Below, in pieces: positions 53,626 to 64,000 of a DNA stretch of 64,000 bases. The stretch's first letter is position 1. Every line of letters starts with the position of its first letter. Origin of the DNA: Flavimaricola sp. (GTDB lineage: Bacteria > Pseudomonadota > Alphaproteobacteria > Rhodobacterales > Rhodobacteraceae); contig JAHDDU010000007.1 of assembly GCA_020629175.1 (NCBI GenBank), forward strand, positions 40,968-104,967. The letters run 5' to 3'. A program made the position numbers and the translations under genes. The notes under the pieces are model-generated. The model did not search any database, was not told the origin of the DNA, and worked only from the letters and a program-made list of their open reading frames with translations.

Positions 53626-54921
53626 TTAGCGGTTTTCGATGTCGACATAATCGCGCGATGTCTCACCCTTATAGAGCTGTCGTGGACGCCCGATCTTGAG
53701 CTGCGGGTCGGCCAGCTGCTCGGACCACTGTGAAATCCAGCCCACTGTCCGCGCTAGCGCAAAGATTGGCGTGAACATTGAGGTTGGGAATCCCATCGCC
53801 TCAAGGATGATGCCCGAGTAGAAATCAACGTTCGGGAACAGCTTCTTCTCTTTGAAGTACGGATCTTCAAGTGCCTGTTTCTCAAGCGCCTTGGCAACCT
53901 GAAGTTTCGGGTTGTTCTCGATGCCCAGCAGGTCCAGCACTTCGTCCGCGCTTTCTTTCATCACGGTCGCGCGGGGATCAAAGTTTTTGTAAACGCGGTG
54001 GCCAAAGCCCATCAGGCGGAAGGGATCGTTCTTGTCCTTGGCACGCTCGATGAACTCTGGGATCCGGTCAACGGATCCGATCTCCTCGAGCATCTCAAGA
54101 CAAGCCTGGTTCGCACCACCATGTGCAGGGCCCCAAAGACAGGCGATACCGGCGGCGATACAGGCAAATGGGTTGGCCCCGGACGACGATGCAAGGCGCA
54201 CGGTCGATGTGGAGGCGTTCTGCTCGTGATCCGCGTGCAGGGTAAAGATACGGTCCATCGCACGGCTCAGGACGGGGTTCACCTCATACTTCTCGGCCGG
54301 GACAGAGAAACACATGTTGAGGAAGTTCGACGCGTAGTCGAGGTCATTGCGCGGATACACGAAGGGCTGGCCAATGTGGTATTTGTAAGCCATCGCAGCC
54401 ACGGTCGGCATCTTGGCGATCAAGCGGATCGTTGCGACCTCGCGCTGATGCGGATCATTGATGTCGGTGCTGTCGTGGTAGAAGGCCGACATAGCCCCCA
54501 CAACGCCTACCATGATCGCCATTGGGTGCGCGTCGCGGCGGAAGCCACGGAAGAAGTTCATCATCTGCTCGTGCAGCATAGTGTGGTGCGTGACGAGCGA
54601 TTCAAATTCCTCAAGCTTTGCTGCCGAGGGCAGCTCACCATAAAGCAGCAGGTAGCATACTTCGAGGTAGTGGGATTTCTCGGCCAGCTGATCAATCGGG
54701 TAACCACGGTGCAACAACTCGCCCTTGCCGCCATCGATGAAGGTGATCGTAGAGTCCGTTGACGCAGTGGAGGTGAAGCCCGGGTCATATGTGAAGACAC
54801 CGGCCTGACCATAAAGCTTGCGGATGTCGATCACATCAGGCCCTGCGGTCGGCGAATAGATGGGCAATTCGTAGTCTTGGCCGTCAATCGTCAGGGTCGC
54901 GGTTTTTGTGCTTTCGGCCAT
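53626..54921 (-). CDS. gltA: Citrate synthase
   Basis: 431 residues, the hexameric type II length. Motifs: the N-terminal Rossmann-like strand region [18 protein letters not shown], the family sequence [20 protein letters not shown] near the end, and the active-site [19 protein letters not shown] (His in GHR) and [16 protein letters not shown] (His and the nearby Asp). It condenses oxaloacetate and acetyl-CoA in the TCA cycle. It lies next to gltX on the same strand, with a strong terminator downstream. Confidence 0.97.
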   Translation of the reverse strand: MAESTKTATLTIDGQDYELPIYSPTAGPDVIDIRKLYGQAGVFTYDPGFTSTASTDSTITFIDGGKGELLHRGYPIDQLAEKSHYLEVCYLLLYGELPSAAKLEEFESLVTHHTMLHEQMMNFFRGFRRDAHPMAIMVGVVGAMSAFYHDSTDINDPHQREVATIRLIAKMPTVAAMAYKYHIGQPFVYPRNDLDYASNFLNMCFSVPAEKYEVNPVLSRAMDRIFTLHADHEQNASTSTVRLASSSGANPFACIAAGIACLWGPAHGGANQACLEMLEEIGSVDRIPEFIERAKDKNDPFRLMGFGHRVYKNFDPRATVMKESADEVLDLLGIENNPKLQVAKALEKQALEDPYFKEKKLFPNVDFYSGIILEAMGFPTSMFTPIFALARTVGWISQWSEQLADPQLKIGRPRQLYKGETSRDYVDIENR

Positions 54922-55027
54922 GGTGAGGTCCCTTCTGAGATACAGCGCCGAGGGCGCCGTGTGGCTGCATCGTACAGACGCCGCGTAACGGCGAATGATG
55001 ACAAATTCGTTTCAGGTGTCTTTTCGA

Positions 55028-56431
55028 TCAGGCCGCTGCATCTGACAGGCGCGCGATAGTTTCCTCGCGGCCCAGAACCAGCATCATGTCAAAGACACTC
55101 GGCGACACGCTTCGCCCGGCCAGCACGGCGCGCAACGGCCCCGCAAGCTTGCCAAGATTGAGGTCATGGGCGGCCGCTGCGGCCCCGACGACTTCTTCCA
55201 GCGCGTCTCGCGTCCAGCTAACATCTTGCAGCTGCGGCGTCAATTCGTTCAGTATACCACGGGATACATCAGTCAGGTTTTTCGCCGACTTCTCATCCGG
55301 CGTAATGGGGCGTGATGTGAGAACAAAGTGTGCTTTATCAAGGAGTTCGGGCAAGGTTTTGGCCCGCTCCTTCAGGCAATACATTCCCGTGATCAGCCCG
55401 TGACGTTGCGCGTCGGAGAGAGGCGTGCCATCGGTTGCCGCCAAAAACGCCTCAATCTCTTGCAGCAGTGCAGCATCGTCGGCGGCGGCGATATGCTGGC
55501 CGCAAATGTTCTCGAGCTTTTTGACGTCAAATCGGGCGGGGGAATTGTTCACGCCGGACAGATCAAACCACTCCCGCGCCTGCGCATCGGTGAAAAATTC
55601 ATCATCCCCATGGCTCCAGCCCAGACGGGTTAGGTAGTTCCGCATGCCAGCGGCGGGGTAGCCCATCGCCTGATACTCAGCGGCGCCCGTCGCGCCGTGG
55701 CGTTTGGACAATTTTTTGCCATCGGGGCCAAAGATCAGCGGAATATGCGCCATCACCGGTTTGTCCCAACCCATTGCGTCGTAGATGACGCCCTGGCGGA
55801 AGGCATTGGTGAGGTGGTCATCACCCCGGATCACATGGGTCACTCCCATATCGTGATCGTCCACCACGACCGCGAGCATGTAGACTGGCGTACCGTCTGA
55901 GCGTAGCAGAACCATATCGTCGAGCTGCGCGTTATCGAGCGTGACGTCGCCCTGCACCTCATCTTGGATCGTTGTCTTGCCCTCAGCCGGCGCCTTGAGA
56001 CGTACGACAAATGGGGCATCAGGATGCGTGGCCGGATCAGCATCGCGCCAGGGGGAACGGAAAAGGGTGGAGGTGCCAGCGGCTCGCGCGGCCTCGCGGA
56101 AGGCCTCGATCTCGTCTTGCGTCGAGAAACATTTGTAGGCCGTGCCACTGGCCAGCATTTCGTGCGCCACGGCCGCATGCCGCTCGGCACCTGCCGCTTG
56201 TGAGATGGGTTCACCATCCCAATCCACGCCCAGCCATGTCAGCCCATCAAGGATGGCCTGAGTGTTTTCAGGTGTCGACCGCGCCTTGTCCGTATCCTCG
56301 ATCCGCAAAAGCATTTTGCCGCCGCGGCCACGAGCATAGAGCCAGTTGAACAGCGCTGTCCGCGCGCCGCCAATGTGAAGCGCACCAGTCGGAGAGGGCG
56401 CAAAACGGGTAACAACGGCGGAGTTGGACAT
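55028..56431 (-). CDS. gltX: Glutamate--tRNA ligase
   Basis: 467 residues. The class I motifs are [20 protein letters not shown] (HIGH region) and [13 protein letters not shown] (KMSKS region, with the LSKR variant usual in alphaproteobacteria). [20 protein letters not shown] binds the tRNA acceptor. The C-terminal anticodon-binding helices follow. The length matches the discriminating or non-discriminating GluRS of alphaproteobacteria. It is divergent from comEC and followed by gltA on the same strand. Confidence 0.96.
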   Translation of the reverse strand: MSNSAVVTRFAPSPTGALHIGGARTALFNWLYARGRGGKMLLRIEDTDKARSTPENTQAILDGLTWLGVDWDGEPISQAAGAERHAAVAHEMLASGTAYKCFSTQDEIEAFREAARAAGTSTLFRSPWRDADPATHPDAPFVVRLKAPAEGKTTIQDEVQGDVTLDNAQLDDMVLLRSDGTPVYMLAVVVDDHDMGVTHVIRGDDHLTNAFRQGVIYDAMGWDKPVMAHIPLIFGPDGKKLSKRHGATGAAEYQAMGYPAAGMRNYLTRLGWSHGDDEFFTDAQAREWFDLSGVNNSPARFDVKKLENICGQHIAAADDAALLQEIEAFLAATDGTPLSDAQRHGLITGMYCLKERAKTLPELLDKAHFVLTSRPITPDEKSAKNLTDVSRGILNELTPQLQDVSWTRDALEEVVGAAAAAHDLNLGKLAGPLRAVLAGRSVSPSVFDMMLVLGREETIARLSDAAA

Positions 56432-56509
56432 GCGGGATTAACCTTTCGTTCACCATGACGGCGCTAGAGTGATCTGCGCAGGGATACTGGCCGAAAGGGG
56501 GCGTGACAA

Positions 56510-58549
56510 GTGCGGCTGTTGTCCTCTTTGACGGACCTGTGGCTGGCGCAGCGGGCGCATCTGATCGGCTGGGTTCCCGTTTGTTTTGGCTGTGGGATCG
56601 GGGCGTATTTTGCGGCACCGGTGGAGCCCTCACGTACGACGTACATCGTATTGTCTTTGCTCGCGTTGAGTGCGGCAATTGCAGCTGTTCGGTGCGGCGC
56701 CACAGCCCGGCCCTTGCTCCTCGGCGTGGCGCTTCTCGCGGCAGGCGTGCTGGCCGCCGGATACCGAAGCCATGCCACCGCGGCCCCCGTCCTCGGGTTC
56801 CGCTACTACGGCCCGGTTGAGGGACGGATCGTCACGATCGACCGCTCCGGCAGCGATGCGGTGCGCCTGTTGCTGGACCGCGTTCGGCTTGATCGGATGT
56901 CACCCGAGCGGACGCCGATCAAGGTGCGCATCAGCCTGCACGGTGACGATGCCGATGTCGCGCTGCACGTCGGTGATCGCGTCATGACTACGGCACATCT
57001 GTCACCTCCCTCAGGGCCTGCGGAACCGGGCGGGTTCGATTTTCGCCGTTTGGCGTGGTTTCAGCAGCTTGGCGCCGTGGGGTATACGCGCAATCCCGTA
57101 TTGCGTGCGGGTGCGCCGGAACCAGAGAGCCTCTGGCTGAACACGCTCCGCGCCAGGATTTCCCGCGATATCCGAGAGGACATTCCCGGCGACGCGGGTG
57201 GTTTTGCCGCCGCGATCATGACGGGAGACAGGAGCGGTCTATCAACGCCCGCGCGGGATGCTATGCGGGCCAGCAATCTGTTCCACCTCATCTCTATCTC
57301 GGGCATGCATATGGGGATGCTTGCGGGGTTTGTATTTGGCGTTGTCCGCTACGGAGCGGCCTTGATCCCGCCTCTGGCGCTCCGCGTCTCCTCCCGCAAA
57401 CTCGCGGCGTTGGTGGCGTTGCCCGCGGCGGCGTTCTATCTGGCTCTTGCGGGCCGGGCGATCCCGACAGAGCGCGCCTTCATCATGGTAGCTGTGATGT
57501 TGGTTGCGGTTCTGTTCGACAGGCGTGCCCTCACCATGCGGTCTGTGGCTATTGCCGCGATGATCGTGCTGGTCTTGCGCCCCGAGAGCCTGCTGAACCC
57601 CGGGTTTCAGATGTCCTTCTCTGCCGTTGTTGCGCTGGTCTTTGCCTTTAGCCATATGAACGGAACGCATCGCCCGCGGCCCATGTGGCAACGCGTTTTG
57701 ATGCCGGTAGTGATGCTCTGCTTTTCCTCGCTGGTGGCAGGTTCTGCAACGGCGCCTTATGCAGCGGCGCATTTCAATCGAGTGGCGCACTATGGCGTGC
57801 TGGCCAATTTGTTTGCCGTGCCCGTCATGGGGCTCATCGTCATGCCGGGGGCCGTCATCCTCGCCGTGCTTGGCCCGCTGGGGCTGGGGGGGCCGGCGCT
57901 TTGGATGATTGAGACGGGTTCCTCCTGGATTTTGTCCGTGGCCGGGACAGTGTCTGCGCTAGATGGTGCTGTGACACGTGTTGTAAAGCCGGGCCCTTGG
58001 GTTCTGCCGATCCTGACGCTCGCGGGATGCTTCTTCGTCCTATGGCAGGGGCAAACGAAGTGGGTGGCGGCCGTGCCCGCGACGGCAGCGGCTCTAATGT
58101 GGTTAGGGGCCGAGCGGCCCGCCGTGCTGGTCGCTGACAGCGGTGGGTTGATTGGCGTTCTGTCAGCAGACGGGCGCGCGTTATCGCGGGAACGAGGGCA
58201 CGGCTTCGTGGCCGAGGTCTGGTTGGAGAATGACGGAGTGGCGCTTGATCAAGCGGAGGCAGCTGATTTGCCCGGACTGCAAGCGCAAGGACGGCGCATC
58301 AGCGCGCAGGTGGGGACCGCAACCGTGATGCAGATCTCGGGCGTGACCGAAATGCGGGCTTTGGCGGATTGTGCGGGTGCTGACATTCTGATCCTCAACG
58401 TTGAGGATGAACGACAGCGCGACTGTACCGTCTACGATATCCGAAGATTGCGACAAACAGGGGCCTTGGCCATCACTCCGGGTGCCACAGGCGTAACGAT
58501 CACCACAGCCAGCGAGCTAAGCGGTGATCGCCTCTGGACACGACGTTAG
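56510..58549 (+). CDS. comEC: ComEC/Rec2 family DNA-uptake-type membrane protein
   Basis: 679 residues from the GTG at 56510. An N-terminal DUF4131-type region (residues 20-200, with [20 protein letters not shown] and [20 protein letters not shown]) is followed by the competence domain with ten or so membrane helices ([38 protein letters not shown]). The metallo-beta-lactamase domain of full ComEC proteins is not visible; a C-terminal DUF of about 150 residues ([20 protein letters not shown]) takes its place. This form is normal in alphaproteobacteria. Its stop overlaps the lexA stop by four bases. Confidence 0.9.
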   Translation: MRLLSSLTDLWLAQRAHLIGWVPVCFGCGIGAYFAAPVEPSRTTYIVLSLLALSAAIAAVRCGATARPLLLGVALLAAGVLAAGYRSHATAAPVLGFRYYGPVEGRIVTIDRSGSDAVRLLLDRVRLDRMSPERTPIKVRISLHGDDADVALHVGDRVMTTAHLSPPSGPAEPGGFDFRRLAWFQQLGAVGYTRNPVLRAGAPEPESLWLNTLRARISRDIREDIPGDAGGFAAAIMTGDRSGLSTPARDAMRASNLFHLISISGMHMGMLAGFVFGVVRYGAALIPPLALRVSSRKLAALVALPAAAFYLALAGRAIPTERAFIMVAVMLVAVLFDRRALTMRSVAIAAMIVLVLRPESLLNPGFQMSFSAVVALVFAFSHMNGTHRPRPMWQRVLMPVVMLCFSSLVAGSATAPYAAAHFNRVAHYGVLANLFAVPVMGLIVMPGAVILAVLGPLGLGGPALWMIETGSSWILSVAGTVSALDGAVTRVVKPGPWVLPILTLAGCFFVLWQGQTKWVAAVPATAAALMWLGAERPAVLVADSGGLIGVLSADGRALSRERGHGFVAEVWLENDGVALDQAEAADLPGLQAQGRRISAQVGTATVMQISGVTEMRALADCAGADILILNVEDERQRDCTVYDIRRLRQTGALAITPGATGVTITTASELSGDRLWTRR

Positions 58550-59238
58550 TATGTGCGGATCAGCCCAACCAAACGTCCCTGAACCTTTACCTGGTGGTCC
58601 ATGAAAATCCGCGTTTCATACGCGGGGTTCGCGGCCTCGAGAGCGATGCGGTCGTTCTGCTTGCGGAACCGCTTGAGCGTTGCTTCCTGATCCTCAACGA
58701 GGGCCACGACAATGTCCCCATTATCTGCAGTCGTCGTCTCGCGGATGATCACGACGTCGCCATCGTTGATGCCCGCATCAATCATCGAGTCGCCCTGAAC
58801 TTCGAGCGCGTAATGCTCGCCCTTGCCCAGCATCGTCTGCGGGACGGCGACGGAGTGGGACACTTCCTGAATGGCGGCAATAGGTACACCGGCGGCAATG
58901 CGCCCCATAACATTCAGCTCAATCGCGCCCGCGGCTTCAACCGGCATCGCCCTTCGCGGCGTGCTGTCAGGCCGGTCCCCATCAATCACTTTGGGCGTAA
59001 AGCCCGCGGATTTGTCCTGCATCGCGTCTGGCAGCTTGACGATCTCCAACGCTCGCGCGCGGTGTGCAAGCCGCCGGATAAAGCCGCGTTCTTCCAATGC
59101 GGTGATGAGGCGGTGGATGCCAGACTTGGATCGCAGGTCCAGCGCCTCCTTCATTTCGTCAAAGCTTGGGGGGACACCATCGCGTTGGACGCGTTTGTGA
59201 ATGAACTCAAGTAGATCCAGCTGTTTCTTCGTCAGCAT
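58546..59238 (-). CDS. lexA: LexA repressor
   Basis: 230 residues. Residues 1-65 form the winged helix ([20 protein letters not shown]). The self-cleavage site is the Ala-Gly of GRIAAGVP (residues 116-117), and the catalytic dyad is S151 in GDSMIDAG and K189 in ATLKRFRKQ. LexA represses the SOS regulon until RecA filaments trigger cleavage. A consensus alphaproteobacterial box lies 46 bases upstream, so it controls itself. It is the last gene of a same-strand run after moeA. Confidence 0.96.
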   Translation of the reverse strand: MLTKKQLDLLEFIHKRVQRDGVPPSFDEMKEALDLRSKSGIHRLITALEERGFIRRLAHRARALEIVKLPDAMQDKSAGFTPKVIDGDRPDSTPRRAMPVEAAGAIELNVMGRIAAGVPIAAIQEVSHSVAVPQTMLGKGEHYALEVQGDSMIDAGINDGDVVIIRETTTADNGDIVVALVEDQEATLKRFRKQNDRIALEAANPAYETRIFMDHQVKVQGRLVGLIRTY

Positions 59239-59283
59239 TCTGCTCTCCGCATAGCTGGCGCGACTGCGCCTTGTTTGCGGTAT

Positions 59284-59298
59284 GTTCTATGCGTGTTC
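59284..59298. promoter_or_regulatory. LexA (SOS) box, GTTC-N7-GTTC
   Basis: GTTC at 59284-59287 and 59295-59298 with exactly seven bases between them is the alphaproteobacterial SOS box. It lies between moeA and lexA, 46 bases upstream of the lexA start codon. Confidence 0.9.
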
Positions 59299-59319
59299 TC
59301 GTTTTGTGTCAACCTATGG

Positions 59320-60492
59320 TCAAATGTCGATGACATCGACCATGTCACCCATGTTCTGCGCAGGGCTGTTTGGGGGCTGCACCAAAAGGCAGTTCGCCTC
59401 GGACAGAACGGTCAATAAAGAGCTGTCTTGTTTGCCGAAAGGGGTAACGCCATCAGGGGCGATGTGGGCGCGCAGGTAGTGTTCGCGTGGGCCGTTGGCA
59501 GCGATGGGCACGGCCAGGGGAACGCTGCGGCGTGGGCTTGCCGCATGGCCTTGGCCCAGCATCGCGCGGATCATGGGGGCCAAGAAAATATGGCCGCATA
59601 CCATGGCCGATACCGGGTTGCCGGGCAGGCCGACCATCGGTACATCGCCCATCTTTCCAGCCATCAGCGGTTTACCCGGCCGCATCGCCACCTTGTAGAA
59701 TGACTGGCTCATCCCCTTACCCTCAGCCGCTTTGGCGACGAGGTCGTGATCTCCGACAGAGGCGCCGCCGATGGTAACGATCAGGTCGGCGTCGCTTGCC
59801 AGATCGAACACCAGCTCAAGCGAGGGGAGGTTATCCCGCGCAATGGGCAGCAGGCGTGGTGCGGCGCCAAGCGTTTTGAGCATAGCGTAGAGGCCGTAGC
59901 TGTTCGACGCGATTATCTGATCCGGGCCGGGCGTTTCACCGGGCTGGACCAGTTCGTCACCCGTCGCGATGAGCGCAACTTGTGGTTTGCGCGTGGCTGT
60001 CACCGCCGGCACGTTCATCGCGGCAAGAAGGGCGACGTCGCTGGGCGTCAGGACGCGGGGAGCGGGTAGCGTGTCACCAACGGCAAAGTCGCCCGCGGCG
60101 GGGCGAATGTTGCGGTTGTCTGAGAGTGGGTTCTGAAGTGTGATTGTAGATGAAGAGCGTTCCACATCTTCTTGAATAATAACGCGCTTCACGCCGTCAG
60201 GAACCGGTGCCCCGGTAAAGATTCGTACAGCCTCACCGCTCGAGATCTCGCCCTGAAAACGATGTCCCGCCGCAGCTTCGCCCACGACAGTCCAGCTGTC
60301 GCCGACGGTGGGCGCATCCTCGGATACTCCATAGCCATCCATGGCCGATGCGGCAAAGGGCGGTTGGTCACGTTTGGCGATGGCGGGTTCACGCATCGTC
60401 CGGCCTGTGGCGTCGATCAGGGGGACAGCTTCGGTGGGGAGCGGTATTGCCAATGCAAAAAGTGCATCGAGTGCCTCGGACACGGGGATCAA
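59320..60492 (-). CDS. moeA: Molybdopterin molybdenumtransferase
   Basis: 390 residues, standard MoeA. Motifs: [20 protein letters not shown] in domain 1, [33 protein letters not shown], the active-site loop [19 protein letters not shown] and [19 protein letters not shown] (given here as GLPGNPVSA). The enzyme inserts molybdate into adenylated molybdopterin. It overlaps moaC by four bases (ATGA), and both lie downstream of trpC in the same run. Confidence 0.94.
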   Translation of the reverse strand: MIPVSEALDALFALAIPLPTEAVPLIDATGRTMREPAIAKRDQPPFAASAMDGYGVSEDAPTVGDSWTVVGEAAAGHRFQGEISSGEAVRIFTGAPVPDGVKRVIIQEDVERSSSTITLQNPLSDNRNIRPAAGDFAVGDTLPAPRVLTPSDVALLAAMNVPAVTATRKPQVALIATGDELVQPGETPGPDQIIASNSYGLYAMLKTLGAAPRLLPIARDNLPSLELVFDLASDADLIVTIGGASVGDHDLVAKAAEGKGMSQSFYKVAMRPGKPLMAGKMGDVPMVGLPGNPVSAMVCGHIFLAPMIRAMLGQGHAASPRRSVPLAVPIAANGPREHYLRAHIAPDGVTPFGKQDSSLLTVLSEANCLLVQPPNSPAQNMGDMVDVIDI

Positions 60493-60965
60493 GGGGCGGC
60501 CTCGTAGGTACCGGATTTGCCGCCGGATTTATGCGTCAACTCAATCCCGCCGATCGACATGCTCTTTTGCACGGCTTTGAGCATGTCATAGACGGTGAGA
60601 GCGGCAGTGCTGACGGCTGTAAGCGCCTCCATCTCAACGCCTGTCTGACCCGTGGTCTTGACCGTGGCTGTGATGCGCACGCCAGGCAGGTCCGCGTCGG
60701 GAACGAGGTCGAGCGCCACCTTTGTCACTGGAAGAGGGTGGCATAAAGGGATCAAATCGCTGGTTTTTTTGGCACCAGTGATGCCCGCAATCCGCGCTAT
60801 GCCGAGCACGTCGCCCTTTTTCGCCGTGCCTTGGGTGACATAGGCCAGCGTCTCTGCCGTCATCACAACATGGCCAATGGCGGTGGCAGAGCGTGAGGTG
60901 TGGGCCTTGTCCGAGACGTCGACCATATGCGCCTGACCGTCGCTGTCAAAATGCGACAGGCTCAT
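60489..60965 (-). CDS. moaC: Cyclic pyranopterin monophosphate synthase
   Basis: 158 residues. MoaC motifs are [37 protein letters not shown] and [20 protein letters not shown] followed by [20 protein letters not shown]. It turns the MoaA product into cyclic pyranopterin monophosphate, the first stable precursor of molybdopterin. The start overlaps trpC by four bases. It is placed with moeA and, at the far end of the window, a MocA-like gene that uses the finished cofactor. Confidence 0.95.
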   Translation of the reverse strand: MSLSHFDSDGQAHMVDVSDKAHTSRSATAIGHVVMTAETLAYVTQGTAKKGDVLGIARIAGITGAKKTSDLIPLCHPLPVTKVALDLVPDADLPGVRITATVKTTGQTGVEMEALTAVSTAALTVYDMLKAVQKSMSIGGIELTHKSGGKSGTYEAAP

Positions 60966-61759
60966 GCTGGGACCGGATTGGCGAGGAGGTCGCGCGTGGC
61001 GGCGCTGACATCGTCTTGGCGCATCAAGCTTTCGCCGATGAGGAAGGTGCGTGCGCCGTGGCCGGACAGATCGGCCAGGTCTGCAGGCGTGTAGATCCCA
61101 CTCTCGGCCACAAGGAGGCGGTCCGACGGCACGCGCGCGGCCAGCGTACGCGTGGTGTCAAGCGTGACGTCAAAGGTCTTGAGGTTACGGTTATTGATCC
61201 CGATGAGCGGAGACTTGAGCTTGAGGCCGCGCTCCAACTCCTCGCCGTCATGCACTTCGACAAGGACGTCCATGCCCCATCCAAAGGCCGCATCCTCAAG
61301 CTCGGCGGCTTGGGCATCGCTGACGCTGGCCATGATGATCAAAATGCAGTCCGCATGAAGCGCGCGGGCTTCAGCAACCTGATAAGTATCATACATGAAA
61401 TCCTTGCGCAGACAGGGCAGGGATACGGCGTTGTGCGCGGCAACAAGGTAGCTGTCTTGTCCCTGAAACGAGGGCGCGTCGGTGAGGACAGACAGACAGG
61501 TCGCACCGCCGGCGGCATAGGCCTGCGCGAGAGTGGGTGGGTCAAAGTCAGCCCGAATTAAGCCTTTGGATGGGCTCGCCTTTTTGATCTCAGCGATGAG
61601 GCCATAGCCGGAGGTGGAGGCGGCTTTCAATGCGGTGGCAAAGCCGCGTGGCGCGTCTGCCTCTTTGGCTTTGGACTCGACGTCGCTCAGAGGCACGGTC
61701 TTTTTGCAGGCTGCTACATGTTCGAGCTTGTAGGCTTTGATCTTGTCAAGAATGTCCAT
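60962..61759 (-). CDS. trpC: Indole-3-glycerol phosphate synthase
   Basis: 265 residues from the ATG at 61759 ([20 protein letters not shown]); the open frame up to 61855 overlaps trpD and is not used. TIM-barrel motifs: [80 protein letters not shown] and [20 protein letters not shown]. It closes the indole ring of tryptophan. It stands ten bases after the trpD stop. Confidence 0.95.
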   Translation of the reverse strand: MDILDKIKAYKLEHVAACKKTVPLSDVESKAKEADAPRGFATALKAASTSGYGLIAEIKKASPSKGLIRADFDPPTLAQAYAAGGATCLSVLTDAPSFQGQDSYLVAAHNAVSLPCLRKDFMYDTYQVAEARALHADCILIIMASVSDAQAAELEDAAFGWGMDVLVEVHDGEELERGLKLKSPLIGINNRNLKTFDVTLDTTRTLAARVPSDRLLVAESGIYTPADLADLSGHGARTFLIGESLMRQDDVSAATRDLLANPVPA

Positions 61760-61769
61760 GTCCGGTCCT

Positions 61770-62786
61770 TCAAGCGGCAGAGGTGATGCGGGCCAATGTC
61801 TCAACGGCCTGTTTCGCCTTGCCGCTGTCGATGCTCTCCCGCGCCATTTCGGCACCGTCTTTGAGGCTGTCAGCCTCGCCTGCGACGACGATAGCAGCGG
61901 CGGCGTTCAACAGCACGGCATCGCGATAGGCGGAGGCCTCACCATCCAGCAAAGCGCGGAAGGCGGTTGCGTTCTCTTCCGGAGTGCCGCCGATGATCGC
62001 CTCAAACGGATGCACGGGTAGCCCGGCCTGCTCGGGGTGAATTTCGCGCATGGTGATCATGCCGGACGAGAGCGCCGCGACCCAGGAGATCCCGGTGATC
62101 GTCAGCTCATCTGTCCCGTCCGATCCATGGCAGAGCCACGCGGCCTCGCTGCCCAATTGCTGCAAGGTCTGCGCCATAGGCAGGATCAGCTCTTGGGAAA
62201 AGGCGCCGGTCAGCTGGCGTTTGGCGCCAGCGGGGTTCGTCAACGGGCCGAGGATGTTAAAGATAGTTCGCGTGCCAAGCTCGGTCCGGGTGGGCATCAC
62301 GTGCTTGACCGCCGGGTGGTGCATCGGGGCCATCATAAAGGCGATGCCCGCTTCACGCAGCGCCTGCTCAACAACCTCTGGCCCGACCATAACGTTGATG
62401 CCCATCGCGGATTGGACATCTGCTGTCCCGGATTTGGAAGAGAGATTGCGGTTGCCATGCTTGGCCACCGGAATACCCGCGCCGGCGGTGACAAAGGCCG
62501 CAGCAGTCGAGATATTGAGCGTGTGCTTGCCGTCACCACCAGTGCCCACGATATCAATCGCCCCAGCCGGGGCCTGAACAGGCACGCATTTTGCGCGCAT
62601 GACGGCAGCAGCGGCGGCGTATTCGTCCACCGTTTCGCCGCGCGTGCGCAGCGCCATCAAGAGGCCGCCGATCTGGCTTGGCGTTGCCTCTCCCTCAAAG
62701 AGAATTTCAAACGCCGCTTGCGCTTGTTCGCGGCTCAACGGCCCTTCGGCGGCGGCATGGATCAGGGGTTTGAGGGCGTCACTCAT
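61770..62786 (-). CDS. trpD: Anthranilate phosphoribosyltransferase
   Basis: 338 residues. The diphosphate loop is [20 protein letters not shown], with further motifs [36 protein letters not shown] and [20 protein letters not shown]. It transfers the phosphoribosyl group from PRPP to anthranilate. Its ATG overlaps the trpG stop (ATGA), so the two are coupled. Confidence 0.96.
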   Translation of the reverse strand: MSDALKPLIHAAAEGPLSREQAQAAFEILFEGEATPSQIGGLLMALRTRGETVDEYAAAAAVMRAKCVPVQAPAGAIDIVGTGGDGKHTLNISTAAAFVTAGAGIPVAKHGNRNLSSKSGTADVQSAMGINVMVGPEVVEQALREAGIAFMMAPMHHPAVKHVMPTRTELGTRTIFNILGPLTNPAGAKRQLTGAFSQELILPMAQTLQQLGSEAAWLCHGSDGTDELTITGISWVAALSSGMITMREIHPEQAGLPVHPFEAIIGGTPEENATAFRALLDGEASAYRDAVLLNAAAAIVVAGEADSLKDGAEMARESIDSGKAKQAVETLARITSAA

Positions 62787-63364
62787 GCGGTCACCGGTAC
62801 GACATCTAAAAAGTTTTGCAGCATCTTATGCCCGTGCTCAGAGCGGATGCTTTCTGGGTGGAACTGGACACCGTGGATTGGCAGAGTCTTGTGTTGCAGA
62901 CCCATGATCGTGCCATCTTCAAGCTCGGCTGTGATCTCCAGCTCGTCGGGGAGGCTCTCTCGCTCAACAACCAGCGAGTGATAGCGGGTGGCGTCAAAAG
63001 GAGAGGGGAGGTCTTTGAACAACCCCTTGCCGCTATGCGTCATCTTGCCCATCTTGCCGTGCACTATCTCGTGGCAGCGAATGACTTTGCCGCCAAAAGA
63101 CTCGCCAATCGTCTGATGCCCCAGGCAAACCCCCAGCAGCGGTGTTTTGGTTTCCTTGGCTGCCTCGACCATGGCAAGGCAGATACCCGCCTGCGCGGGA
63201 TCGCACGGGCCGGGCGACAGGACGATGCCCGCCGGGTTCAGACCCATCGCAGTCTGCACGTCGATCTTGTCGTTGCGATGCACAACGACATCCGCGCCCA
63301 ACTCGCCCAGATAGTGGACAAGATTATAGGTGAAACTGTCGTAGTTATCGATCAAGAGTAGCAT
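62783..63364 (-). CDS. trpG: Anthranilate synthase component II (glutamine amidotransferase)
   Basis: 193 residues from the ATG at 63364 ([20 protein letters not shown]). The class I glutamine amidotransferase motifs are [17 protein letters not shown] (nucleophile Cys) and [15 protein letters not shown] (catalytic His and Glu). It supplies ammonia to TrpE. The trpE gene is not in the window and must lie elsewhere or beyond the right edge. Confidence 0.96.
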   Translation of the reverse strand: MLLLIDNYDSFTYNLVHYLGELGADVVVHRNDKIDVQTAMGLNPAGIVLSPGPCDPAQAGICLAMVEAAKETKTPLLGVCLGHQTIGESFGGKVIRCHEIVHGKMGKMTHSGKGLFKDLPSPFDATRYHSLVVERESLPDELEITAELEDGTIMGLQHKTLPIHGVQFHPESIRSEHGHKMLQNFLDVVPVTA

Positions 63365-63512
63365 TCTTGCCACCTGTGCAAATTGGGGGCTACCGTCCAC
63401 CCGGAAAGAGACGATATAATCCCCGCATACATGGGCCGCCTTGGCAGGTGGCGTCAAGGCCCGCGCGCAAGAACGTGGGCGACATCAAGGGTTTCTAGCA
63501 GGGAGCAGCGCT

Positions 63513-64000
63513 GTGTTTCGTGGATATCTCGCAGGTGGGCTGACAGGTTTGGCGGTTTCAACCTTGGCCTTGGGGGCGGCTTCAGTCCTTGGCCCACAGC
63601 CGGCAGGCAATACACCGCCAAGCGCGCCCAGCGTTGATGCTCCTGCGCTGGCCGAAGGGCCGGCAGCTGACGCTACGCTGCCTGCCGTTGCCGATACCGA
63701 GGGCTCGGCGCCAGCGCCATCTGTCACGCCCGATGTGACGCAACCAGAAGCGACAGGCGATGCCACCGTCACCGACACCGCTGCGGTCCCGCGCCCTGAA
63801 ACGGATGATCAGGTGGCCACGCTCGACAGCCCACAAATTGCGGAGCCGATGGATTTGGAGGCGCCAGTTTCGCAACCAGTGCTGCCAAACCCCCAGGGCC
63901 TTGCACCCAGTGCGCCGTCTGAGGAAGGGGCGCCAGAGTTGGATACAACAAGTGCGGAACCACCGGCTGCGCCAGAGGTGGCCGCGCCTGAGGTTGTTGT
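63513..64000 (+). CDS. Probable divergent polysaccharide deacetylase, N-terminal part (cut by window edge)
   Basis: The GTG at 63513 (preceded by GGGAGC) opens a frame that stays open to the window edge, 162 codons. The N-terminus MFRGYLAGGLTGLAVSTLAL is a membrane anchor or signal segment, followed by a long Pro/Ala/Asp-rich region (SAPSVDAPALAEGPAADATL and similar). In Rhodobacterales a divergent polysaccharide deacetylase family 2 protein with this start and Pro/Ala spacer commonly lies opposite trpG. The catalytic domain is beyond the window, so the name rests on recall of synteny and the N-terminus. Confidence 0.6.
   Translation, partial: MFRGYLAGGLTGLAVSTLALGAASVLGPQPAGNTPPSAPSVDAPALAEGPAADATLPAVADTEGSAPAPSVTPDVTQPEATGDATVTDTAAVPRPETDDQVATLDSPQIAEPMDLEAPVSQPVLPNPQGLAPSAPSEEGAPELDTTSAEPPAAPEVAAPEVV

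Overview
The window comes from an alphaproteobacterium, most probably a marine Rhodobacterales (Roseobacter-type) bacterium. The indications are the GC-rich coding sequence, the gene families and their order (trpG-trpD-trpC-moaC-moeA-lexA opposite comEC, then gltX and gltA), the GTTC-N7-GTTC LexA box used by alphaproteobacteria, the System I cytochrome c maturation genes, and the 3-hydroxybutyrate dehydrogenase next to a patatin phospholipase. I saw no rRNA, tRNA, CRISPR array, transposase or complete prophage. No database search was possible, so family names rest on motifs and recall.

Layout. Bases 1-7900 hold a cut-off MFS transporter, a MocA-type cytidylyltransferase, a YceI protein, a YSC84-type lipoprotein, hemB, a small membrane protein, mfd and a LuxR-type regulator. 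Bases 8300-12320 hold an acyl-CoA ligase, an FrnE/DsbA-like oxidoreductase and a Bcr/CflA-type exporter in one run, divergent from an XRE-cupin regulator. Bases 12360-17950 hold a YejA-like binding protein without permeases, a 41-residue lipoprotein, a probable small RNA (14428-14504), an unknown protein, bdhA, a patatin and a DUF502 protein. Bases 18018-19834 are psuG and psuK.

Bases 20128-36106 are the most striking part. A 4189-codon gene encodes an exported protein with 29 tandem repeats of about 120 residues, a DUF11-type module, an SdrD_B-like module and a short tail. The next gene starts one base after its stop codon and encodes a 1135-residue outer membrane beta-barrel protein ending in Phe. 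I interpret the pair as a giant surface fibre or adhesin with a dedicated outer membrane partner. Its upstream region carries two perfect DnaA boxes 21 bp apart.

Bases 36174-44338 hold purL, a HAD hydrolase, an exported hypothetical protein, a probable minus-strand small RNA with an anti-Shine-Dalgarno CCUCCC motif, and a LysR regulator divergent from a fused indolepyruvate ferredoxin oxidoreductase, with a perfect LysR-type dyad between them. Bases 44401-51228 hold murI, an ArgC-like reductase, ccmE, an endolysin-holin pair of the kind used for gene transfer agent release, ccmF, ccmH and an enoyl-CoA hydratase. Bases 51282-53595 hold an acidic surface-type protein and a GNAT acetyltransferase. 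Bases 53626-63364 are housekeeping (gltA, gltX, comEC, lexA, moeA, moaC, trpC, trpD, trpG). The window ends inside a probable divergent polysaccharide deacetylase gene.
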